From: Victivallis lenta
GTDB taxonomy: Bacteria > Verrucomicrobiota > Lentisphaeria > Victivallales > Victivallaceae
Length of the DNA: 64,000 bases
Direction: 5' to 3'
Assembly: GCF_009695545.1 (NCBI RefSeq)
Contig: NZ_VUNS01000002.1
Location: forward strand, 248,001 to 312,000
How positions within the stretch are numbered: the stretch's first letter is position 1; every line of letters starts with the position of its first letter. The notes under the pieces are model-generated. The model made no database searches and was not told the origin of the DNA. It saw only the letters and a program-made list of their open reading frames with translations. Shown piece by piece: positions 41,731 through 51,253 of the stretch. Made by a program: the position numbers and the translations under genes.

Positions 41731-42668
41731 GATTCGCCTCCTTCGACCGGCGTGCCGGTCAATTCGTTCCAGGTTTTAAAATGTGTCTTCGCACAGCGCT
41801 CGAAGACGGATGCGCCGAACCGTTCCATCAGGCTCCGGCCGGCCGCCTTGACCTGCGGCCCGGCGCCGCGCGGCAGTTCGATTCCGAACTCGGCCTCCAG
41901 CTTCGCCATGCCGCGCAGGAACTGCTCGCGCGAAAGGATGCTCGCAGCCGCCACGGCGACGTCGCTCTCGGCCTTGGTCCGCTGGTCGAGCCGGATCTCC
42001 CGGCCCCGCGTCAGAAGCGCGCGCCGGATCAGCCGTTCGTCCGCAAATTTATCCGACAGCATGCGCGGACAGGCCGGCACTTTTTCGAGCAGGTTTTCAA
42101 TGACCCGCGCATGTCCCCAGGCCAGCAGCCGGTTCAGGTTGCCGAATTTGGCGTAAAGCCGGTTGTAGGATTCGGGACCGATCACCACCGCCGTCCAGCC
42201 GTTCCCGGCGATCTCCCGGATCCCGGCCGATAGCTCCATGATCTTCTTCGAACTTTTGATCAGCTTCGAATCGCAGCAGCCGATCGCGCGAAGCTTCGGG
42301 CCGGTAACCTCGTCGGCATAGACGCCGGCGATGCAGAGCGGCCCGAAGAAATCTCCCTTGCCGCTTTCGTCGACCCCGCCGTGCGGATCGACCGCCTCTT
42401 CCGCCGGCTCCTCCTCATACCCGAACGTGAACGTATGCAGAATCTCCGGCTCGAGCAGAAAGGTCACGAAATCCTCCGTGCCGCCGCCCTGCACGGTCAG
42501 CTTGCCGGAGTTGTAGGCCACGACGTTCGTCTTTTCCAGCTCCGCCTTCCAGCGCGCGTACGGCTGCTCCGAGAACTTCCAGCCGCGTCCGTCGAGCAGG
42601 AGCCGGAGCTGCTCCGCCTGCTCCTCCGTCACGGTGCAGACATAGCTGGTCACTTTTTTCTCCGCCAT
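41724..42668 (-). CDS. rnhC: Ribonuclease HIII
   Basis: This 314-residue nuclease removes RNA from RNA-DNA hybrids. Residues 1-90 are the TBP-like substrate-binding domain typical of RNase HIII (YARWKAELEKTNVVAYNSGK). The RNase H core starts with DESGKGDFFGPLCIAGVYAD near residue 100, whose Asp and Glu are catalytic. The later KAESDVAVAAASILSREQFL supplies the remaining acidic ligands. It overlaps recR (TAATG). Confidence 0.93.
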   Translation of the reverse strand: MAEKKVTSYVCTVTEEQAEQLRLLLDGRGWKFSEQPYARWKAELEKTNVVAYNSGKLTVQGGGTEDFVTFLLEPEILHTFTFGYEEEPAEEAVDPHGGVDESGKGDFFGPLCIAGVYADEVTGPKLRAIGCCDSKLIKSSKKIMELSAGIREIAGNGWTAVVIGPESYNRLYAKFGNLNRLLAWGHARVIENLLEKVPACPRMLSDKFADERLIRRALLTRGREIRLDQRTKAESDVAVAAASILSREQFLRGMAKLEAEFGIELPRGAGPQVKAAGRSLMERFGASVFERCAKTHFKTWNELTGTPVEGGESW

Positions 42669-43273
42669 TACTTCACCTCGGTGCGGCCGGTGAGCGCCGC
42701 GGTGATCGTCGCGCCGTCGGCATATGAGAGGTTCGCCCCGGCCGGAAGCCCCAGCGCGGGCTGCGTCACCCGGACCGGCGCGCCCTTCAGCAGCTCGGCG
42801 ATATAGATCGCGGTCGCCCGCCCCTCCACATCGCTGCTCAAAGCCAGGATCACCTCGCGCACCTCGCCGGAACGGGCGCGTTCAAGCAGCTTCGGCAGAT
42901 TCAGCCCGGCCCCGTTCTCCGCATCCATCGGAGAAATGCGGCCGCCGAGCACATGATACCTGCCCCGGAAGTTCCCGCTCGATTCGATCGCGAACATCTG
43001 CGCCATCGTCTCAACGACGCAGACGGTGCCGCCGTCCCGGTCCGGGCGGCCGCAGACCATGCAGAGCTCCCCCGCGTCGGCCAGCGCGCCGCAGACCGGA
43101 CAGCTGCCGACTGTCTCGGGCAGCGTGCCGAGCAGCCGGCCGAGAAATTCGAGTTTCTCCGGCTCCCACTCCAGAAGCGACAGCGCGAGGCGTTCGGCCC
43201 CGCGCCGGCCGATGCCGGGGAGCTGCTTCAAAGCCGCGATCAGGGCTTCCACCGCTTCCGGATAGTGCATCAT
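42668..43273 (-). CDS. recR: Recombination protein RecR
   Basis: This 201-residue protein of the RecFOR pathway has the helix-hairpin-helix LKQLPGIGRRGAERLALSLL, the zinc-binding CPVCGALADAGELCMVC near residues 58-74, and the Toprim domain (TVCVVETMAQMFAIESSG, RYHVLGGRISPMDAENGAG). Length is standard. It follows ybaB by 13 bp, the classical ybaB-recR pair. Confidence 0.96.
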   Translation of the reverse strand: MMHYPEAVEALIAALKQLPGIGRRGAERLALSLLEWEPEKLEFLGRLLGTLPETVGSCPVCGALADAGELCMVCGRPDRDGGTVCVVETMAQMFAIESSGNFRGRYHVLGGRISPMDAENGAGLNLPKLLERARSGEVREVILALSSDVEGRATAIYIAELLKGAPVRVTQPALGLPAGANLSYADGATITAALTGRTEVK

Positions 43274-43286
43274 CCGCGCCGAATCC

Positions 43287-43619
43287 TCAGAAAATACCCG
43301 GCATGTCGACGCCGAGGCCGCCGGTGACTTCGTTCATCTTCTCCTGCGCCGTGGCCTTTGCTGCCGCCAGCGCCGAATTGGCCGCCACCAGAATCTGTTC
43401 CTCCAGAAGCGCCCGGTCCTTCAGCGCCTCGTCGGTCAGGCTGATCTCCTTGATCCGGAAGTCGCCGGTCACAGTCACCCGGACCTGGCACCCGGGACTC
43501 GACGCCGAAAACTCCATGGTCGGCATCTCCTCCTTGAACTTCTTGAGATTGGCCTGAATATCTTTCGCCTTAGACATCATTTTAGCGAGTTCGCCCAGAT
43601 TTCCGAACATATTGCTCAT
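43287..43619 (-). CDS. ybaB: YbaB/EbfC-family nucleoid-associated protein
   Basis: The 110-residue protein has the family pattern: an N-terminal helix (NLGELAKMMSKAKDIQANLK) and a short sheet with VRVTVTGDFRIKEISLTDEAL. A second helix follows (ILVAANSALAAAKATAQEKM) and the tail ends in GLGVDMPGIF. It binds DNA as a dimer and is typically paired with recR. It is the first gene of the recR-rnhC-galM run, just after the secDF terminator. Confidence 0.93.
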   Translation of the reverse strand: MSNMFGNLGELAKMMSKAKDIQANLKKFKEEMPTMEFSASSPGCQVRVTVTGDFRIKEISLTDEALKDRALLEEQILVAANSALAAAKATAQEKMNEVTGGLGVDMPGIF

Positions 43620-43648
43620 CCTTGCATTGCCCTGTTTGTTGTCAGCTG

Positions 43649-43684
43649 AAAAAAAAGCCGGCTTGCAACTGATTCAAGCCGGCT
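43649..43684 (-). terminator. Rho-independent terminator of yajC-secDF
   Basis: AGCCGGCTTG and CAAGCCGGCT form a perfect 10-bp stem with a nine-base loop. On the minus strand it is followed by an eight-T tract, 23 bases after the secDF stop. Confidence 0.9.
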
Positions 43685-43706
43685 CCGGAATTCCGCATCA
43701 CCGGAA

Positions 43707-46367
43707 TTATTTGCTCTCACCGGCCTTCTTCGGCTCGGGATTTCTGACCGATTTCACGTTGTTGTTCGTCGAAACCGGCTCCTTCGCGTGCCAGAGCGAC
43801 ACGAGCTGCGGAGAGATGTAGATCGACGAATAGGTGCCGATGACGATGCCGAGCATCATGATCAGCACGAAATCGTTGATCGCAATGCCGCCGCCGAGAA
43901 ACAGCACGAACACCACGATAAAGGTAGTGAAACTGGTCAGAATCGTCCGGTTCAACGTCTGGTTGACCGACAGATTCACATTTTCGTCGAACGTCCCGCA
44001 GACGCCGAGACGCGCATTTTCGCGGATGCGGTCGAAGATGACCACCGTGTCGTTGATCGAATAACCGATGACGGTCAGCAGCGCGGCAACCACCGTCAGC
44101 GACACGGTCCGGCCGGTCGCCAGGAAGATGCCGAGCGCGATGATCACATCGTGCGCCAGCGCGAGAATGCTCGACAGCGCGAACGTGAATTCGTAACGCA
44201 GCGAAATGTAGACGCCGATGCCGATGATCGAAAGCCCGATCGCAATCAGCGCCGCCTTCGTGAATTCATCTCCGATGAGTCCGCCCACGCTCGACTCGAG
44301 GCCGCCCGAAAGCTGCGCCTTCGGAAACTCCTTGTTGAGCAGGTTCATCAGCACGTCCTTCGGGCTCGCGGTCGTATCGACCGACTCTTTGGTCAGATCG
44401 CCGCGGACCAGGATTTCGAGCTTGCGGTCATCGGTCGTGGACATCGCGTTGTATTTGTAGGTGACCGTCGCCTCATACCCGGCCGCCTGCAGCGCCTTTT
44501 CGATCTCGCCCTGCGGAATCTGCTCCGCATAGTTGAACGAAACCACCGTGCCGCCGGTGAAGTCGATGCCGAGCATGCTCCTGTTGTGGATGCGCACGCC
44601 GACCAGCACCAGCGACGCGACGATCAGGAACCCGGAAATCGCAAACACCTTGCCGCGCATGGCCCGGAAGTTGAAATGCGCGTTCTTGAAGAACTGCATC
44701 ATGGTCAGCTTCTGCAGGTGGAAGTAGCGGAACAGGTAGTCGAAGATCAGCCGCGTCACGAACAGCGCCGTGAAGAGGCTCGACAGAATGCCGATCGACA
44801 GCGTCACGGCGAACCCCTTGATCGCACCGGTGCCGACGTACATCAGGATGATCGCGGTAATCAGCGTCGTCACGTTCGCGTCGAACACGGCCGAAAACGC
44901 CCGGCTGTACCCGAGGTCGACCGAAGTGCGGAGATTCTTGCCGCCGGCCATCTCCTCCCGGATACGCTCGAACACCAGGACGTTCGCATCGACCGCCATG
45001 CCGATGGTCAGGATGATGCCGGCGATGCCCGGCAGCGTCAGCGTCGCGTTGAACGCCGCCATCGCGCCGAGCACGAGAACGATGTTGAGCCCCAGCGCGC
45101 AGACCGCGATCACACCCGCCAGGCGGTAATAGATGCACATGAACGCCGCGACGAAAAGCAGCGAGAAGACGCCGACCCAGATGCCGTTGGCCACGTTGGC
45201 CGCACCGAGTTTCGGATCCGTGTCGAACACCGCGTCGATCTTGATCTGGAACGGGAAGCTGCCCGAAACGAGCGCATCGGCGATGCTCTTGATCTCCTCG
45301 TCCGAGAAACGGCCCGAAATCGTCGCCTGGCCGCCGGTGATCGCGTCCTTGATCACCGGAGCGCAGTAGAGATGGTCGTCAAGCACGATCGCCATCTGGC
45401 GGCCGACGTTCGCGCGGGTCACCTCGGCGAACTGCGCCGCGCCGCGCGCATTGAAGGAGAGCGCGATCATGCGCTGCCCGAACTGATCCTTGTTCGGATA
45501 GGCGCTGACCACATCCTTGCCGGTCATGGCCGGGCGCTTCTCGACGACATAGTAGGTCACCAGCGGCTCCTGGCCGGCCCGGAATTCGCTGGTCTTCATG
45601 AGTTCGTAACCGAAGGGCGGCACGAAACTCTTCTCCTTGTCGGCCGTCATGCCGGCAACCAGTTCGAGGTTCTGCGGGTGAACCATGCGGAAATTCAGCT
45701 TCGCGCTCATTTTGATCAGGTTCATCAGCTTGACTTTTTCGTCCTTGGCCACCACCGGCGCCCGCAGCGCGACATACGAATCCCCCGACGGAGCGATTTC
45801 CGCCTCGAAGATCTTCTGCCCCTCGAGCCGCTTGCGGAGCGTCTCGATCGCGATATCGCGATAACGGTCGAAGTTGCGCCTGATATCGGCCTCGATATCC
45901 TTGCGGCTGCGGTTCTTCCCGTCATCGCCGCCCTTCTCGAGCTCCTTCAGGAACCCTTCGTCGGGAACCAGCTGCAGGATGAATTCGACACCGCCGTTGA
46001 GGTCGAGCCCGAGACGGATCGAACTCGAAGCGTGCTTCCGGATGACGCTCATCACGTCGCGGTTGTCCTGCAGATCATTGCCCCTGACCATTTTGGTCAG
46101 GTCGACGCCCTTGTCGTCGGCCGCCTTCAGCAGCGCCTGCGACTGATAGAGGTTCGGGTCCTCGGCACGCAGTTTTTCGGCGTCCGCCACGAGCGCATCG
46201 GCCTCCTCCTGCACCTTCCTCGCCTCTTCCGGCGAAGCCGGCTTCACGAGCAGCCCGAGGAAGGTCACGTAGTAATCGCGTTCAAACAACGGATGAATCG
46301 CGGAAGCGAACACGGCCACCACCACGAGGGTGATGAGTGTGCGCAAAATCAACGGTCTCTTGTCCAT
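43707..46367 (-). CDS. secDF: Fused protein translocase subunit SecD/SecF
   Basis: The 886-residue protein joins SecD (residues 1 to about 545) and SecF (about 560 to 886). SecD starts with one membrane helix, has the LGLDLNGGVEFILQLVP motif near residue 115, a long periplasmic domain and five C-terminal helices (GMAVDANVLVFERIREE). SecF has GIDFTGGTVVSFNYAEQI and GYSINDTVVIFDRIRENARL. The proton-driven complex pulls proteins through SecYEG on the periplasmic side. It follows yajC by 24 bp. Confidence 0.96.
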   Translation of the reverse strand: MDKRPLILRTLITLVVVAVFASAIHPLFERDYYVTFLGLLVKPASPEEARKVQEEADALVADAEKLRAEDPNLYQSQALLKAADDKGVDLTKMVRGNDLQDNRDVMSVIRKHASSSIRLGLDLNGGVEFILQLVPDEGFLKELEKGGDDGKNRSRKDIEADIRRNFDRYRDIAIETLRKRLEGQKIFEAEIAPSGDSYVALRAPVVAKDEKVKLMNLIKMSAKLNFRMVHPQNLELVAGMTADKEKSFVPPFGYELMKTSEFRAGQEPLVTYYVVEKRPAMTGKDVVSAYPNKDQFGQRMIALSFNARGAAQFAEVTRANVGRQMAIVLDDHLYCAPVIKDAITGGQATISGRFSDEEIKSIADALVSGSFPFQIKIDAVFDTDPKLGAANVANGIWVGVFSLLFVAAFMCIYYRLAGVIAVCALGLNIVLVLGAMAAFNATLTLPGIAGIILTIGMAVDANVLVFERIREEMAGGKNLRTSVDLGYSRAFSAVFDANVTTLITAIILMYVGTGAIKGFAVTLSIGILSSLFTALFVTRLIFDYLFRYFHLQKLTMMQFFKNAHFNFRAMRGKVFAISGFLIVASLVLVGVRIHNRSMLGIDFTGGTVVSFNYAEQIPQGEIEKALQAAGYEATVTYKYNAMSTTDDRKLEILVRGDLTKESVDTTASPKDVLMNLLNKEFPKAQLSGGLESSVGGLIGDEFTKAALIAIGLSIIGIGVYISLRYEFTFALSSILALAHDVIIALGIFLATGRTVSLTVVAALLTVIGYSINDTVVIFDRIRENARLGVCGTFDENVNLSVNQTLNRTILTSFTTFIVVFVLFLGGGIAINDFVLIMMLGIVIGTYSSIYISPQLVSLWHAKEPVSTNNNVKSVRNPEPKKAGESK

Positions 46368-46391
46368 TCCAGTCCTGCCGTTCCGTAACGT

Positions 46392-46844
46392 TTATTTCTT
46401 TTCGGCCGGAGCAGCCGTCCCGATGACCTCGGCAACACCGCTCTTCAGCGCTTCGACCACCACTTTGTCGGCGATCTCGACCATGTAGGTCTTGTCTTTC
46501 ACTTCGGTGACCGTGCCGTAGATGCCGTTGTTCAGCATGACCCGCGTCCCCTTGACGATGGTGTCGAGCATCTGCTGGCGCTTCTGCTGCTGCTTCTTCT
46601 GCGAACGGAACGTGAAGAAGAACATCACGCCGAGCACCACCAGCATGAGGATGATCGGATTTGCGAAGAACGGAACCTGCTGCGGCGGCTGTTCCTGCCC
46701 CGCGGCGGCCGCAGGATCGACCGCAACCGTTTCAGTCGCCTTCACCGCGTTCGAAACCGCCGCATTGCCTGCCTGGGCCGGAGCTCCCGGACCGATCGAA
46801 ACTGTTTTCGGGGCAGCGTCCGCCAGAATGAAATTCAAACTCAT
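46392..46844 (-). CDS. yajC: Preprotein translocase subunit YajC
   Basis: The 150-residue protein has one membrane helix (FFANPIILMLVVLGVMFFFT) near residues 60-80 and a YajC tail (KKQQQKRQQMLDTIVKGTRV, NNGIYGTVTEVKDKTYMVEI). An Ala/Pro-rich N-terminal extension of about 55 residues precedes the helix, longer than in E. coli. A ribosome-binding site (aaggagaag) precedes the ATG. Upstream of secDF, this is the standard order. Confidence 0.93.
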   Translation of the reverse strand: MSLNFILADAAPKTVSIGPGAPAQAGNAAVSNAVKATETVAVDPAAAAGQEQPPQQVPFFANPIILMLVVLGVMFFFTFRSQKKQQQKRQQMLDTIVKGTRVMLNNGIYGTVTEVKDKTYMVEIADKVVVEALKSGVAEVIGTAAPAEKK

Positions 46845-46880
46845 GTCTTCTCCTTAAACGTATGGTTGTTGCGTGACTGC

Positions 46881-46909
46881 GTTATGGAACTAATATGACA
46901 TCTTTTCAA
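46881..46909 (-). promoter_or_regulatory. Predicted promoter of yajC-secDF
   Basis: On the minus strand TTGAAA is followed after 17 bp by CATAAC, 37 bases before the yajC start. The -35 overlaps the stop of the upstream gene. Confidence 0.4.
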
Positions 46910-47985
46910 CGTTCTTTCAAGCCCGCCGCCTGAAAATGCGCCTGAATTTGTTCGATCGGCTCCCCATCCGGCGCCAGATGAAGCATTTCGCACCGGCCGG
47001 AACCGTTCGCCGGCAGTTCCCGGCTAAACGGAACCGCGAGCCGGTACCCCCCGAAGGTGCGGGCGATCGATACATGCTGCCGAAACGCGGAAGCGAACGC
47101 CTCCGGCTCCTCCGGCCAGCGCAAAAAAAGAATGGAAATCTCCAGATTTCTCCGCCGGAGCTCCCGGATCACGAACAGATGCTCCGCCGGGCACGTCGGC
47201 TCCGGACCGCCGTCCAGCGCGATGCCGAGCCCGAAAGCGCCGCGTTTTCCGAACGGCAGGGCGCGGACCTTCGCGGCAAAGTCGGCGAGCGTTCCGAACC
47301 GGGCGACGCACGCCCCGGCGGTCTCGGAATTGAAGAAAAACGCCTGCCGGTCCTCCGTGATGAAATGCTTTCCGGCATAATCGGCCGCGGCCGAAAGAGC
47401 GGCCGGGGCCGGGGAAGGAGACAGCGTAATGAACGTCGCCCCGCCGGCCAGCGCCGCCTCACAGGCGGAGACCGTCCCGGCGCGGCCGCCGTCCACGGCG
47501 TACCCGCTCCGGCAGTCGCAGGAAAAAATCTCGAACACGGCCCGGACGGCAGCCGTCCCATCTCCCGAAAGCACCGGAAACACGCCATTGCGGGCAAAAA
47601 GGCCGATCCGCTCCGCCGCTTCGCCGTCAAGCCGGACTCCGGCCGAAAGAGCGCACGCGGGGGGAGCCGAGGGAGCACACCAGGGGAAATGACGCCGGAG
47701 CGCGGCAGCATTGGCCGCGGAATGCCCGCAGCGCAACAGAACGCCGCCGTCCGCCAGCGCCGTCTGCTCCCCTTCGAAACCGTCAGGCAGACGCCTCCGG
47801 CTGTCGGCGACGACCAGCAGGAGCGGAACGCCGTCTTCGGAACCGGCCAGGACCGCGCTGCGCCCGAGCAGATGGAGCGAAGCGGGACGGGGCGAGAAGC
47901 CGCCGTGTTTCTCCGGCAGCAGCGGCCTGATCTCCGCCTCACTTTTTCCAAGCAAAGCGAGGATATTTTGCGCGAACTCCGTCAT
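46906..47985 (-). CDS. Hypothetical protein, 359 aa, family not recognised
   Basis: This cytosolic protein has no signal or membrane segment. It is alanine-rich and looks alpha/beta, with repeated strand-turn patterns of a barrel type (GGATFITLSPSPAPAALSAA, GLGIALDGGPEPTCPAEHL). ARTFGGYRLAVPFSRELPAN near residue 315 weakly recalls the end of tagaturonate-epimerase-like barrels, but other signatures of that family are absent and I do not assign it. GGGAG precedes the ATG. It is divergent from rhaM and may belong to sugar metabolism. Confidence 0.65.
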   Translation of the reverse strand: MTEFAQNILALLGKSEAEIRPLLPEKHGGFSPRPASLHLLGRSAVLAGSEDGVPLLLVVADSRRRLPDGFEGEQTALADGGVLLRCGHSAANAAALRRHFPWCAPSAPPACALSAGVRLDGEAAERIGLFARNGVFPVLSGDGTAAVRAVFEIFSCDCRSGYAVDGGRAGTVSACEAALAGGATFITLSPSPAPAALSAAADYAGKHFITEDRQAFFFNSETAGACVARFGTLADFAAKVRALPFGKRGAFGLGIALDGGPEPTCPAEHLFVIRELRRRNLEISILFLRWPEEPEAFASAFRQHVSIARTFGGYRLAVPFSRELPANGSGRCEMLHLAPDGEPIEQIQAHFQAAGLKER

Positions 47986-48017
47986 CGTCTCCCGTCATGG
48001 ATTGAACAAAACAGTTT

Positions 48018-48045
48018 AATATATCACAAACAACCTGATATTCAA
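48018..48045 (-). promoter_or_regulatory. Predicted promoter of the 46906-47985 gene
   Basis: On the minus strand TTGAAT, a 16-bp spacer and TATATT lie in the AT-rich divergent gap 47986-48110, 33 bases before the start codon. Confidence 0.45.
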
Positions 48046-48110
48046 GGACAAGGCACTTGAATTTTCCAAAACGGCATGCCAGATTAATGAGAGTCAATCA
48101 GGAGGACACC

Positions 48111-48425
48111 ATGTTACGCGACGCATTCAGAATGAAACTGAAACCCGGCTGCATCGAGGAGTACCGCAAACGCCACGACCGGATCTGGCCCGAGCTGGTC
48201 AAAGCCCACTCCGACTGCGGCATTTGCGACTATTCGATCTATCTCGACGAGGAGACGCTCACGCTCTTCGCCTTCCGCCGCCTCACCGAAAAGAACACCG
48301 CCGACCGCATGGGCGAACTCGACATCGTCAAAAAGTGGTGGGAATACAACCGCGACCTCATGGAGGTCAACCCGGACAACTCCCCCGTCTTTACCCCGCT
48401 TGTCGAAGTGTTCCACATGGATTGA
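48111..48425 (+). CDS. rhaM: L-rhamnose mutarotase
   Basis: The 104-residue protein matches RhaM, with FRMKLKPGCIEEYRKRHDRIWPELV at the start (shown as FRMKLKPGCIEEYRKRH then DRIWPELV) and catalytic-type residues in the KKWWEYNRDLMEVNPDNSP segment near the end. It interconverts L-rhamnose anomers. The ATG at 48111 has CAGGAGGACACC upstream, so a longer upstream reading is not needed. No other rha genes are adjacent. Confidence 0.92.
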   Translation: MLRDAFRMKLKPGCIEEYRKRHDRIWPELVKAHSDCGICDYSIYLDEETLTLFAFRRLTEKNTADRMGELDIVKKWWEYNRDLMEVNPDNSPVFTPLVEVFHMD

Positions 48426-48441
48426 ATCCGAATACGGAAAA

Positions 48442-48468
48442 CCGGGCGGAAATCCATATCCCGCCCGG
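48442..48468. terminator. Hairpin terminator between rhaM and thiC
   Basis: CCGGGCGG pairs with CCGCCCGG across an 11-base loop in the 56-bp gap between the two convergent genes. No clear T-tract follows on either strand. Confidence 0.5.
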
Positions 48469-48481
48469 CGCCTCCTCTCCC

Positions 48482-49780
48482 CTACAGCCCCCTGCTGATG
48501 CGGATCGAGCAGAAGTTCGGCCCGCACATCGTGCAGAACTGCTCGTCGCCGTGGCCGTGGTCCGGCGGCAGGTCGCGTTCCGCCAGCGCTTCGGCGCGCA
48601 GCTCCCGCGCTTTCTCCGGATCGAGCGCGCACTCGAACTGCTTCTCCCAGTCGAACTCGGCGCGGGCGCGGCTGATCGCGTCATCGCGGTCGCGGGCGCC
48701 GGGCTTGCCGAGCGCCACATCGGCGGCATGGGCAGCGATCTTGTAGGCGACCACCCCGTCGCGCACATCGCGGGCGTTCGGCAGCCCGAGATGCTCCTTC
48801 GGCGTCACATAGCAGAGCATAGCCGCGCCCGAATAAGCCGCCATCGTCGCGCCGATCGCGCTCGTGATATGGTCGTAACCCGGCGCGCAGTCGATCACCA
48901 CCGGACCGAGCACGTAAAACGGCGCGTCGCCGCAGCGCTCGCGCTCGCGGGTCATATTCATCTCGACCTCGTTGAACGGGATATGGCCGGGCCCTTCCAC
49001 CATGGCCTGCACATCGGCGGCGCGGCAGCGGCTCACGAGTTCGCCGAGCACGTCGAGCTCGGCGAACTGCGCTTCGTCGCTCGCATCCGCGAGGCAGCCG
49101 GGGCGCATGCCGTCGCCGAGCGACAGCGTCACGTCATAGCGGCGGCAGATCTCCAGAATTTTGTCGAACGCCGTGTAAAACGGATTTTCGCGGTCGAACT
49201 TGTTCATCCAGGCCGCGAGGATCGAGCCGCCGCGGCTGACGATGCGCAGCAGCCGCTTCTTCGCCGCCGGAACCTGCGCCCTGAGCAGCCCGGCGTGGAT
49301 GGTCATGTAATCGACCCCCTGCTCCGCCTGCTCCTGCATGACCTGCAGAATCAGCTCTTCGGTCAGGTTGTCCACCGTGCCGCAGCGCGCGAGAACTTCG
49401 TAGAGCGGCACCGTGCCGACCGGAATCGGACTGTGCTCGATGATCGAGCGCCGGATCTCGTTGATGTTGCCGCCGGTGCTCAGGTCCATGACCGTGTCGG
49501 CGCCGTATCTGACCGAATAATTGAGCTTCTCGAGCTCCTGGCGCGGACAGCTCGCCACGGCGGAGTTGCCGATATTCGCATTGATCTTGGTTTTCAGAAT
49601 CCGCCCGATGCCGATCGGCTCGAGGTTTCTGTGGTTGATGTTCGCCGGAATCACGATCGTACCGGCCGCAACCCCCGCGCGGATCGTCTCCGCCGGGAGC
49701 TTTTCAAGCTCGGCCACACGCTGCATGGCCGCGGTAATGATGCCGGCTTTCGCCTGTGCCGGCTGCGTCATGATCTTCAT
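48482..49780 (-). CDS. thiC: Phosphomethylpyrimidine synthase ThiC
   Basis: This 432-residue radical SAM enzyme converts aminoimidazole ribotide to the HMP-phosphate precursor of thiamine. It has the family stretches [40 protein letters not shown] and [17 protein letters not shown]. The C-terminal cluster motif [10 protein letters not shown] has the CX2CX4C spacing. The start at 49780 has AAGGAG upstream; an open frame of 43 more codons upstream is not protein-like. Confidence 0.96.
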   Translation of the reverse strand: MKIMTQPAQAKAGIITAAMQRVAELEKLPAETIRAGVAAGTIVIPANINHRNLEPIGIGRILKTKINANIGNSAVASCPRQELEKLNYSVRYGADTVMDLSTGGNINEIRRSIIEHSPIPVGTVPLYEVLARCGTVDNLTEELILQVMQEQAEQGVDYMTIHAGLLRAQVPAAKKRLLRIVSRGGSILAAWMNKFDRENPFYTAFDKILEICRRYDVTLSLGDGMRPGCLADASDEAQFAELDVLGELVSRCRAADVQAMVEGPGHIPFNEVEMNMTRERERCGDAPFYVLGPVVIDCAPGYDHITSAIGATMAAYSGAAMLCYVTPKEHLGLPNARDVRDGVVAYKIAAHAADVALGKPGARDRDDAISRARAEFDWEKQFECALDPEKARELRAEALAERDLPPDHGHGDEQFCTMCGPNFCSIRISRGL

Positions 49781-49957
49781 TCGTACTCCTTTGTTCCCCG
49801 AAAAGTTGCTTTTTCTTCGGCCACGGGCCTCAGGTCTTTCGGGCACTGCGCCCAAAAGCTCCGGGTTCTTTTCGGGGGCCCCGCTCTCTGAAGAGACCGT
49901 GCCCCGCACTGCGTGTCGGGCGGCTCCGCCGTACTCTCTCCTCCGAGAAAGGCATTG
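49781..49957 (-). promoter_or_regulatory. GC-rich structured leader before thiC
   Basis: The gap between waaA and thiC contains several short hairpins: GGGC/GCCC at 49841-49853, GGCGG/CCGCC at 49919-49930 and an AAAAG/CTTTT stem between them. thiC leaders are usually TPP riboswitches. Here I find only an isolated ACCTGA match and no CUGAGA or UAAU/CCAGCG core in the right order. So it is either a diverged regulator or an unrelated palindromic element. Confidence 0.4.
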
Positions 49958-51253
49958 TTAATGTTTCGATGGATTCTCCAACAAATTTTCGAGCGCCGCG
50001 ATGGTCCGGTCGGCCGCGCCGGCATGGCGGCGGATCACCTGCCCGGCCCGTTTACCGAGCTCCACGCGCATCTTCTCGTCGGTCAGCAGCTTCCGCAGCT
50101 GTTCGTAAAGTTCGCCGTCGCCGGTGACGGTCGCCACTGCGTTCTCCTGCAGCAGCACCTTCAGGATAAAACGGAAATTCCGCAGCACGTGACCGGTCAC
50201 GATCGGCTTCGACAGCAGCGCCGGCTCGATGAGGTTATGCCCCTCGTCATGCCCGGCCAGGCTCTTGCCCATGATGACCAGGTCGGCGCCGTTCATGAGC
50301 TTCAGCATCTCGCCGGTCGTATCGGCCAGAAGCACATCCGCCGGTTCGGCAGCCTCCCCGCCGGAACTCCGCCGCGAAAAACGAACCCCGAGGCGCTTCA
50401 GCATCTCGACGATATCGGCGGCCCGCTCGACGTGACGCGGAACCAGCACCAGCTTCAGATTCGGAATCTCCTTCCGGAGCCGGAGATAGGTTTCCGTCAC
50501 GAGCTCCTCCTCGCCCGGATGGGTCGAGGCGGCCAGCAGGACCAGATGCTTCCCGGGGCCGAAGCAGGCGGAATAGCCCGCGTCCGGCAGTTCGCCCGGC
50601 GCCTTCTGGTCGAACTTCAGATTGCCGGAGACAACGACGTTCGCTTCGGGCGAAACCGACAGATAACGCTCCGCATCCGCCTCGGTCTGCACCGAAATCA
50701 AATTGAACATCTTCAGCAGCGGGCCGAAAAAACAACGGATTTTCCGGTAGCCCTTGACCGAGTGGTCCGACATCCGGCCGTTCACCAGCGTGACCGGAAT
50801 GCCGCGCTTCCGCGTTTCCGCCACCAGGTTCGGCCAGATTTCGGTTTCGAAAATCACCAGCATCGACGGCTTCAGCACCGAAAGAGCCCGCCGGACCATC
50901 CAGAGGAAATCGATCGGGCAGAAAATCACCGCCGTATTCGCCGGCGCCTGATTCCGCACGAGCTCCTGACCGGTCGTGGTCGTGGTCGATAAAATGAACT
51001 TCCGCTCCGGATGCTTCGCCTGCCAGGCGCGCAGCAGCGACAGCGCCACCACCGCCTCGCCGACGCTGACCGCGTGAACCCAGACCGCGCCGTGAAACGC
51101 CTCAAGCTCCTTCACCCGCTCCGGGGTGAAACAGCCGAAACGCTCCATGAACGTGTTTTTCCAGCCCGGCCGGTGCCGGTATTTCAGGTAAAGCCCCGGC
51201 ACGTAAAAGAGAAAGCCGACCGGCATGAACAGATTGTAGATCAAGCGAAACAT
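49958..51253 (-). CDS. waaA: 3-deoxy-D-manno-octulosonic acid (Kdo) transferase
   Basis: This 431-residue GT30 enzyme adds Kdo to lipid A precursor. It has an N-terminal membrane anchor, the catalytic region VWVHAVSVGEAVVALSLLRA with the essential Glu near residue 61, and FILSTTTTTGQELVRNQAP. The C-terminal half includes VVSGNLKFDQKAPGELPD and GGDE-like nucleotide-sugar contacts. It confirms a Gram-negative outer membrane. glmS ends directly upstream, with stop and start almost touching. Confidence 0.93.
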   Translation of the reverse strand: MFRLIYNLFMPVGFLFYVPGLYLKYRHRPGWKNTFMERFGCFTPERVKELEAFHGAVWVHAVSVGEAVVALSLLRAWQAKHPERKFILSTTTTTGQELVRNQAPANTAVIFCPIDFLWMVRRALSVLKPSMLVIFETEIWPNLVAETRKRGIPVTLVNGRMSDHSVKGYRKIRCFFGPLLKMFNLISVQTEADAERYLSVSPEANVVVSGNLKFDQKAPGELPDAGYSACFGPGKHLVLLAASTHPGEEELVTETYLRLRKEIPNLKLVLVPRHVERAADIVEMLKRLGVRFSRRSSGGEAAEPADVLLADTTGEMLKLMNGADLVIMGKSLAGHDEGHNLIEPALLSKPIVTGHVLRNFRFILKVLLQENAVATVTGDGELYEQLRKLLTDEKMRVELGKRAGQVIRRHAGAADRTIAALENLLENPSKH

